A DNA stretch of 41,480 nucleotides from a virus, in the IMG/VR virus record IMGVR_UViG_3300025645_000022, positions 1 to 41,480 of that record. One strand, written 5' to 3'. Each line of letters begins with the position of its first letter. Within the stretch, counting starts at the first letter, position 1. This document shows positions 37,588 to 41,480 of this stretch, piece after piece. The position numbers and the translations under genes are program-made. A model generated the notes under the pieces. The model made no database searches, was not told the origin of the DNA, and saw only the letters and a list, made by a program, of their open reading frames with translations.

Positions 37588-37781
37588 TAAATGCACTCCA
37601 TATTTTTTATTGCATCCTTTGCAATACTTAACGCGCTTATCAACCCATCAATTAAGTCTGCTGATATGACTGTAGTGTTTAACTCTAAGCTTTGCAGCTC
37701 TTTGTCATATGGACATCCAGATACAATAACAACATCGCCGTCATCATTAATGAATACATTTAAATAATTTTGTTTATACAT
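37587..37781 (-). CDS. Small hypothetical protein before the initiator
   Basis: 64 aa. Two beta strands ('YLNVFINDDGDVVIVSGCPYD') then a helix ('ISADLIDGLISALSIAKDAIKNM'). AGAGGT ribosome site; stop overlaps the initiator start (TAATG), implying coupled translation. No known family. Confidence 0.65.
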   Translation of the reverse strand: MYKQNYLNVFINDDGDVVIVSGCPYDKELQSLELNTTVISADLIDGLISALSIAKDAIKNMECI

Positions 37782-37809
37782 TATAATTACCTCTGTTGGA
37801 TTTAAATCG

Positions 37810-37832
37810 CCTCGTTAGTGCGGGGATTTTTT
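37810..37832 (+). terminator. Plus-strand terminator-like hairpin inside the leftward operon
   Basis: CCTCG (37810-37814) / CGGGG (37821-37825, one G-U pair) followed by ATTTTTTATTT on the + strand. The G-U pair becomes a mismatch on the minus strand, so the element favours + strand termination, although no + strand gene lies here. It could end an antisense transcript, or be chance. Confidence 0.35.
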
Positions 37833-38031
37833 ATTTCACTTCACATTCAATTTCATATGCAGACTTCAAATACTCATCAGGAGCAACGTAAGCGCCATTT
37901 GACGACATAATACCTAAACCCAATGCCATAGCATCGCGAGCAACCTTTGAGGCTGTCACATTGAACTTAGACGATGCAAAAGCAAGGTCATCAACTATCG
38001 ACTTAGGGAACCTAACATTTAACTTTTCCAT
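37831..38031 (-). CDS. Ribbon-helix-helix regulator
   Basis: 66 aa from ATG 38031 (GGAG 6 nt upstream); upstream ATGs lack a ribosome site and lie in the operator. 'EKLNVRFPKSIVDDLAFASSKFNVTASKVARDAMALGLGIM' is a textbook RHH: N-terminal strand 'KLNVRFP', helix A, turn, helix B. C-terminal 20 residues are extra. Its promoter contains a perfect inverted repeat (38062-38082), so it very probably represses itself. Confidence 0.82.
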   Translation of the reverse strand: MEKLNVRFPKSIVDDLAFASSKFNVTASKVARDAMALGLGIMSSNGAYVAPDEYLKSAYEIECEVK

Positions 38032-38059
38032 TGGTAACTCCATTTGATTGTGTGGGTAC

Positions 38060-38088
38060 ATTGTCCACCTTATCTGTGGACACGTCAA
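38060..38088 (-). promoter_or_regulatory. RHH gene promoter with embedded operator
   Basis: Minus strand: -35 TTGACG 38088-38083, 17-bp spacer, -10 GACAAT 38065-38060. The spacer and -10 contain the inverted repeat TGTCCAC (38062-38068) / GTGGACA (38076-38082), a typical RHH-dimer-pair operator that would occlude RNA polymerase. Confidence 0.75.
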
Positions 38089-38120
38089 TAAGTAATTTAA
38101 ATTTATCACTAAATAACAGG

Positions 38121-38146
38121 CAAAAAAACGCCCTCACGTAGAGGGC
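38121..38146 (-). terminator. Terminator inside the leftward early operon
   Basis: Minus strand: GCCCTC (38146-38141) / GAGGGC (38135-38130), loop TACGT, then GTTTTTTTG. It splits the early operon into a first part (39941-38168) and a second, RHH-controlled part. Confidence 0.82.
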
Positions 38147-38167
38147 TATTGATTAGATGAATTTAGG

Positions 38168-38434
38168 TTATCGAATATCACCCTCAAGCTCGCTAACTAT
38201 TAACTGGCTATAACCTGCAATATCGATAAAATTATCCGCGTATGTCGGATCACCGTTTAACACTCTGCCTATTTTATGCTGAATCATTTCTAGCGCTTCC
38301 TTTTGGCTATCGGTTAAGCGCTCCCATCCATCGGTGGAGCGCATAACTGATTTAAGTTGTTGCATTATATTAGCGCCATCTTTAAACGCGCCATATCGAT
38401 TACCACGTTCAGTTAATACTTTATCAATGCTCAT
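38168..38434 (-). CDS. DUF6378 family protein
   Basis: 88 aa from ATG 38434 (ATGA overlap with the preceding stop). 'VLTERGNRYGAFKDGANIMQQLKSVMRSTDGWERLTDSQKEALEMIQHKIGRVLNGDPTYADNFIDIAGYSQLI' matches the full DUF6378 pattern, a compact helical domain common in phages. Function unknown; possibly related in fold to small all-alpha NTPase-like domains. An upstream ATG at 38464 lies inside the neighbouring gene. Confidence 0.85.
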   Translation of the reverse strand: MSIDKVLTERGNRYGAFKDGANIMQQLKSVMRSTDGWERLTDSQKEALEMIQHKIGRVLNGDPTYADNFIDIAGYSQLIVSELEGDIR

Positions 38435-38610
38435 ACCATCACCACCGTAATTGTTTTTAAACATCTAACCTTGTAATTGCCTAGCGCACCTTGAAAGGTA
38501 TGTTGCTCAACATGTGGAAATAGCTGTTCATGCTTCATGCCGAATAGTTGCGCTTCTTGAGCTTGTTTAGCGCTCATGTTATCGCGTATTACTTTAATTG
38601 GTTTTTTCAT
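38431..38610 (-). CDS. Small hypothetical protein
   Basis: 59 aa beginning MKKPIKVIRDNMSAKQAQEA. Start overlaps the rusA stop (ATGA) and its own stop overlaps the DUF6378 start (ATGA). Basic, helical N-terminus; short beta C-terminus. Continuous coupling through the operon supports it. No family recognised. Confidence 0.6.
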   Translation of the reverse strand: MKKPIKVIRDNMSAKQAQEAQLFGMKHEQLFPHVEQHTFQGALGNYKVRCLKTITVVMV

Positions 38611-38978
38611 TCCATCACCTCGACTTTAACAATGACGTTGCCGCCTTTAATTTTCTCACCTTTGATAATTGTTAGCCTGTTAATCTGCGAATCATCAGCA
38701 TAAAAGTTAGCGTTTGATAGTGCGTCTAAAACACCCTTAGAGCGATTATCAACATCATAACGAGCCAATGTAGGCGGGTTGAGTATTAACGTTACAGATA
38801 GCTTTACGTTTTCGCTAATCATCTCATTGCGCAGCCCGATCGACTCTAAATGTAATTCCATATCCTTAGCGTACTGGCGAGCTTTAGCGCCTTTGATAAT
38901 TCTAACTGATTTACCGATCCTTACAGGCTGGTGATAGTGGTTTAAAGTAGGAGGCCACGGCATAGTAAAGTTATACAT
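38607..38978 (-). CDS. rusA: RusA-type Holliday junction resolvase
   Basis: 123 aa, full family length (E. coli RusA 120 aa). N-terminal 'FTMPWPPTLNHYH' and the active-site block 'RYDVDNRSKGVLDALSNANFYADDSQI' with D75, D77, K81 and D95/D96. Cuts four-way junctions symmetrically, here resolving recombination or packaging intermediates made by the ERF/RdgC system. Start overlaps the upstream stop (TAATG). Confidence 0.94.
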   Translation of the reverse strand: MYNFTMPWPPTLNHYHQPVRIGKSVRIIKGAKARQYAKDMELHLESIGLRNEMISENVKLSVTLILNPPTLARYDVDNRSKGVLDALSNANFYADDSQINRLTIIKGEKIKGGNVIVKVEVME

Positions 38979-39265
38979 TATTTCACCTCAATTAAACCGC
39001 TATCAATCCAAACCTGCTGAGTCTCACCTAGTGCGCGAATTATATCCGCAGCGTAGAAGCCTTTAACCTTTGTGTCTATTTCGCTGTGACAGCTTGAGCA
39101 TCCAAACACAGCCATGTTATCGCCTGACTTAGTACCGAATCCTGAGTTAGCACCAACATGGCATAGTACGGTTGTTTCAGGATTGAAGTTGCAAATACCG
39201 GTTAGGCGCAATGTGCAATCCTGACCTCTAGCTGAGTCGCGTAGTTTTTTACTTTTGATTTTCAT
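38978..39265 (-). CDS. DUF1364 nuclease-domain protein
   Basis: 95 aa. 'SARGQDCTLRLTGICNFNPETTVLCHVGANSGFGTKSGDNMAVFGCSSCHSEID' carries the conserved Cys/His ligands of DUF1364, an HNH-like zinc domain (C17, C25, H36, CxxCH at 56-60). In lambdoid phages it lies beside RusA/NinG-type resolvase genes, as here. Probably an accessory DNA-structure nuclease. AGGACTTAGAAGATT precedes the ATG. Confidence 0.88.
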   Translation of the reverse strand: MKIKSKKLRDSARGQDCTLRLTGICNFNPETTVLCHVGANSGFGTKSGDNMAVFGCSSCHSEIDTKVKGFYAADIIRALGETQQVWIDSGLIEVK

Positions 39266-39386
39266 AATCTTCTAAGTCCTTTTCGAGTTCATTTGTCGGT
39301 TCGTTGATTGAAACTATTTTAAGCACCAGAGCAAAGCAGATAAACCATATCGCTAAGCCTATTCCGAAGTATTGGTATGCGTTCAT
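39249..39386 (-). CDS. Very small membrane protein
   Basis: 45 aa: N-terminal membrane helix at about 7-25 ('FGIGLAIWFICFALVLKIV') and an acidic cytoplasmic tail ('NELEKDLEDYENQK'). Perfect ribosome site GGAGG 5 nt before the ATG; 17-nt overlap with DUF1364. Function unknown. Confidence 0.68.
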   Translation of the reverse strand: MNAYQYFGIGLAIWFICFALVLKIVSINEPTNELEKDLEDYENQK

Positions 39387-39740
39387 TTAAACCTCCTGCA
39401 TCATTAAAAATACGATAGCCGCTGCTCGTAGTGGGTTTTTGTCTACGCAAACAAACTTCTTATATTCTCCAGGCTGGCACTGGTTATCAATAATAGCTCT
39501 CCACTTATCGCCAGAAAACCAGCAAATTTCAATTCTATTCTCAAAAATAATAGGCCACATATCAGCAGGGTTGTTACAGTAGTCTTTATATTCCCCACTT
39601 ACACCGACTTTATAAATAACTTGAACCGCATTTTCGTTATCTGTAGGCCACATGTCATCCATGCTAATAACCTCGCCATCTGTATCGATTTTCGCAACCA
39701 AATAATTAATTTCAAAATCACTCATTGATTCGTAGTTCAT
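39387..39740 (-). CDS. ninX: NinX-like protein (DUF2591)
   Basis: 117 aa. 'MNYESMSDFEINYLVAKI', 'DYCNNPADMWPIIFENRIEICWF', 'WRAI' and 'NPLRAAAIVFLMMQE' reproduce the DUF2591 pattern of P22 NinX. Nin-region proteins are early accessory factors of uncertain function. GGAG 6 nt before the ATG. Confidence 0.88.
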   Translation of the reverse strand: MNYESMSDFEINYLVAKIDTDGEVISMDDMWPTDNENAVQVIYKVGVSGEYKDYCNNPADMWPIIFENRIEICWFSGDKWRAIIDNQCQPGEYKKFVCVDKNPLRAAAIVFLMMQEV

Positions 39741-39941
39741 TTAAAACTCCATATTAGCTATTAGAGCAAGATAGTCGTGCTCGATTGAATTGTATATATC
39801 AGGACATTTTAAAAGGTCTGACATATCTATTGTTTCATCACCTATAAATACATAAAGCAATTCTAGTGCGCCATCTTCGTCAATGGATACTTCACCAGGT
39901 TTGGTGACTCCGTGAATTTCTATGTCTAGTTGATAAATCAT
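39741..39941 (-). CDS. Small acidic protein, first gene of the leftward early operon
   Basis: 66 aa, strongly acidic, beta-rich ('YQLDIEIHGVTKPGEVSIDEDGALELLYVFIGDETIDMSDLL'). GAGAAAATAAA before the ATG. Directly behind the main early promoter, so made first after infection. Small acidic first-expressed proteins are often host-takeover or DNA-mimic factors; that is only a guess here. Confidence 0.68.
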   Translation of the reverse strand: MIYQLDIEIHGVTKPGEVSIDEDGALELLYVFIGDETIDMSDLLKCPDIYNSIEHDYLALIANMEF

Positions 39942-39960
39942 TTTATTTTCTCATTAAGTG

Positions 39961-39989
39961 TTGACGGAGTAATCATAGTGCATTAATAT
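39961..39989 (+). promoter_or_regulatory. Main rightward early promoter (TTGACG-17-TAATAT)
   Basis: -35 TTGACG 39961-39966, 17-bp spacer, -10 TAATAT 39984-39989. Faces the RHH/ERF/SSB operon. Overlaps the leftward promoter, so both cannot be occupied at once. Confidence 0.72.
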
Positions 39990-40001
39990 TAGCACAGTCA
40001 A
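39972..40001 (-). promoter_or_regulatory. Main leftward early promoter (TTGACT-18-TATGAT)
   Basis: Minus strand: -35 TTGACT 40001-39996, 18-bp spacer, -10 TATGAT 39977-39972. Faces the leftward operon. GTGC (39978-39981) and GCAC (39992-39995) form a split inverted repeat inside the overlap that could be the operator of the adjacent RHH protein. Confidence 0.72.
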
Positions 40002-40034
40002 GAACAAAATGAAATGCAAACGGAGATACACCAA

Positions 40035-40199
40035 ATGGCAATAATAAGATTAAATGAAGTGGAAGATAACGTAAGTGACCTGTTAAAGGATGCGGCTGAT
40101 AGAGTTGGCATGAAGAAACATGCGTTTATCTACCAGCTACTTGAAAAGGCCGCAAGCAAGGAGTATGCGTTGCAGCAGATTGCATCGTCTAAGGGGTAG
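40035..40199 (+). CDS. Arc-like ribbon-helix-helix regulator
   Basis: 54 aa from ATG 40035 (GGAG 9 nt upstream); ATG 40014 is nearer the promoter but has no ribosome site. 'MAIIRLNEVEDNVSDLLKDAADRVGMKKHAFIYQLLEKAASKEY' fits strand-helix-helix of Arc/MetJ type. First gene of the rightward operon and adjacent to the divergent promoters, the position of a switch regulator (inference). Confidence 0.7.
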   Translation: MAIIRLNEVEDNVSDLLKDAADRVGMKKHAFIYQLLEKAASKEYALQQIASSKG

Positions 40200-40202
40200 A
40201 GT

Positions 40203-40760
40203 ATGAATAAGTCAGAAACTATAGGTGAATTAGCCAAGGCTTTGCACGCTGCTCAAGGTGAGATGTCTGGCGCTAAGAAGGGCGCTAATAACCCTTTCTT
40301 TAAAAGTAAGTACGCTGACATGAATGCGGTTGTTGATGCTGTTAGGATACCATTCTGCAATCATGGGTTGAGTTATTCTCAATTCCCTGTTTATCAAGAT
40401 GGTTTGGCAGGCGTAACAACTATATTGATGCACGTTTCTGGTGAGTGGATTGAATCAGAGTGCTTACTTCCTGTAACAAAGAAAGATCCACAGGCAACAG
40501 GTAGCGCAATTACATACGCAAGGCGTTATTCGTTGCAATCAATAGCTGGAATACCTAGTGAGGATGATGACGGTAATGCGGCAAGTCAGCCTGCCAAAAG
40601 CAAAGTTAAGCAAATGACAATATCGGATCTACAAGCTCACATTGATGCAACAGGATTTACATCGCAGCAGATTTGCGAGTCGTACAAGGTTCAATCACTA
40701 AACAACTTGACGGATATTCAAGCTGTTATCAATCAAATCAACGAATGGGTTAAGGGTTAA
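40203..40760 (+). CDS. erf: ERF-family ssDNA annealing protein
   Basis: 185 aa. ERF domain 1 to about 125: '[57 protein letters not shown]', '[48 protein letters not shown]'. The [10 protein letters not shown] block is diagnostic. C-terminal 45 residues form a helical tail that may contact SSB. Anneals complementary single strands during recombination and genome circularisation. 3 nt after the RHH gene. Confidence 0.95.
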   Translation: MNKSETIGELAKALHAAQGEMSGAKKGANNPFFKSKYADMNAVVDAVRIPFCNHGLSYSQFPVYQDGLAGVTTILMHVSGEWIESECLLPVTKKDPQATGSAITYARRYSLQSIAGIPSEDDDGNAASQPAKSKVKQMTISDLQAHIDATGFTSQQICESYKVQSLNNLTDIQAVINQINEWVKG

Positions 40761-40764
40761 TATC

Positions 40765-41277
40765 ATGGCATCAAGAGGCGTAAATAAAGTTATCCTAGTA
40801 GGTAATTTAGGAAAAGATCCAGAAGTGCGTTACATGCCTAACGGTAATGCTGTAGCTAACTTCACAATTGCAACCAGTGAATCATGGAAAGACCAGCAAG
40901 GCCAGCTTCAAGAAAAAACAGAATGGCATAATATTGTGATGTATAAGCGTTTGGCTGAAATTGCGGGCGAGTACCTAAAAAAGGGATCAAAGATTTATAT
41001 TGAAGGTAAGCTTCAAACTAGTAAATGGCAGGATCAAACAACTGGTCAAGACCGATATAAGACCGAAATCAATGCCATGGAAATGCAGATGTTAGATAGC
41101 AAGCCTGATGGCAATAACGCCAGCAGACCAGCACAGCAGCAAGCGCCGCAGCAGCGACCACAACAGGCTCCACAGCAAAACAGACAAGCACCACAACAGG
41201 CACAGCGACCACAGCAAAACCAAGGTCAGCAGCAATACAACCAGCAACCAAACTTACCAGATGATGATTGGGTATAG
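40765..41277 (+). CDS. ssb: Single-stranded DNA-binding protein
   Basis: 170 aa. OB-fold 1 to about 110: '[98 protein letters not shown]'. Then a Gln/Pro-rich disordered linker (about 118-160). The C-terminal tip is LPDDDWV instead of the usual DDDIPF, so binding to host SSB partners may be changed. Partners ERF in the same operon. Confidence 0.96.
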   Translation: MASRGVNKVILVGNLGKDPEVRYMPNGNAVANFTIATSESWKDQQGQLQEKTEWHNIVMYKRLAEIAGEYLKKGSKIYIEGKLQTSKWQDQTTGQDRYKTEINAMEMQMLDSKPDGNNASRPAQQQAPQQRPQQAPQQNRQAPQQAQRPQQNQGQQQYNQQPNLPDDDWV

Positions 41278-41284
41278 TAATTAA

Positions 41285-41320
41285 CTAAACAATCGCCATG
41301 GCTTGCATAGCATGGCATTG
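41285..41320 (+). other. Inverted repeat between ssb and the coiled-coil gene
   Basis: GCCATG (41297-41302) and CATGGC (41311-41316) form a hairpin in the 63-nt gap; no T tract. It is followed by TTGACA and the GGACAGCATA leader of the next gene, but no -10 lies at the right distance, so a promoter is not claimed. Confidence 0.35.
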
Positions 41321-41340
41321 ACAAAATAAAGGACAGCATA

Positions 41341-41480
41341 ATGAACGAAGTAACTATTTTTACCGATATCACCACAGAGCAAGCGCTTCAACAAATAGAA
41401 GCCGACTCTAAAAAGTATAATTCAGATATTGTCGCCGATATGCATAACGATGATGATCGCCGCATCATTAAAAAAGAAGC
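41341..41480 (+). CDS. Coiled-coil protein, 5' part (continues at base 1)
   Basis: ATG 41341 with leader AAAGGACAGCATA. From 41354 onward the sequence is identical to 1-127, so this is the beginning of the gene annotated at 3-746. N-terminus 'MNEVTIFTDITTEQALQQIEAD'. Confidence 0.85.
   Translation, partial: MNEVTIFTDITTEQALQQIEADSKKYNSDIVADMHNDDDRRIIKKE
41354..41480. repeat. Terminal direct repeat (127 bases, identical to 1-127)
   Basis: Exact copy of the first 127 bases, in the middle of a gene whose frame continues across the join. 127 is a common assembler k-mer size, so this most likely marks a circular contig rather than physical terminal repeats. Confidence 0.9.

Noticed and set aside
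41322-41343. TTGACA upstream of the coiled-coil gene as a promoter
   Set aside because: No -10-like hexamer at 16-18 bp; the position is taken by the ribosome site and start codon.

Overview
This window is the essentially complete genome of a tailed phage with a long, non-contractile tail (siphovirus type). The first 127 bases recur exactly as the last 127 (1-127 = 41354-41480), so it is a circularly closing contig of about 41,353 unique bases. The join falls inside one gene, which starts at 41341 and ends at 746. A gammaproteobacterial host is likely. The evidence is a full-length RdgC (a family confined to beta/gammaproteobacteria), lambdoid early families (RusA, DUF1364, DUF1367, NinX/DUF2591, ERF) and moderate-to-low GC, which suggests a marine Shewanella/Vibrio/Alteromonas-like host. 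The host genus is inference. No integrase, transposase, CI-like repressor or partition gene is visible, so a lytic lifestyle is the simplest reading.

Layout. (1) 39941 down to 31753 is a leftward early operon: small accessory genes, NinX, DUF1364, RusA resolvase, a ribbon-helix-helix regulator, an O-like initiator carrying four palindromic iterons, DnaB helicase, a DNA methyltransferase, DUF1367 and a short beta-clamp-like protein. It ends at a terminator at 31650-31675. (2) 40035 through the join to 3801 is a rightward recombination operon: RHH regulator, ERF annealing protein, SSB, a coiled-coil protein, RdgC, then small accessory genes including a MazG-like pyrophosphohydrolase. The two operons diverge from overlapping promoters at 39961-40001. 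(3) 3902 to 31652 is the rightward late region: TerS/TerL, portal, Mu F-like head protein, structured RNA plus two tRNAs, scaffold, capsid, an SGNH-hydrolase structural protein, connectors, tail tube, frameshifted tail chaperone, tape measure, tail tip, tailspike, endolysin, holin and membrane proteins.

Two accessory cassettes interrupt the late region. A rightward one (about 7200-9013) carries a Dam-like methyltransferase and small membrane proteins. A leftward island (18698-21061) carries an HNH endonuclease and seven small genes. Both cassettes, and the accessory genes after RdgC, start from near-identical promoter/leader modules (TTGCAC, 16-17 bp, TATTRT, then a GGACGG/GGACAG leader).

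Most interesting points: a roughly 400-nt multi-helix non-coding RNA locus next to the tRNAs; an iteron origin inside the initiator gene; a canonical -1 frameshift site (A AAA AAG plus an 8-bp long-range stem) making the tail chaperone fusion; a stand-alone mini beta clamp; phage RdgC paired with ERF; and an SGNH hydrolase in the head gene cluster.
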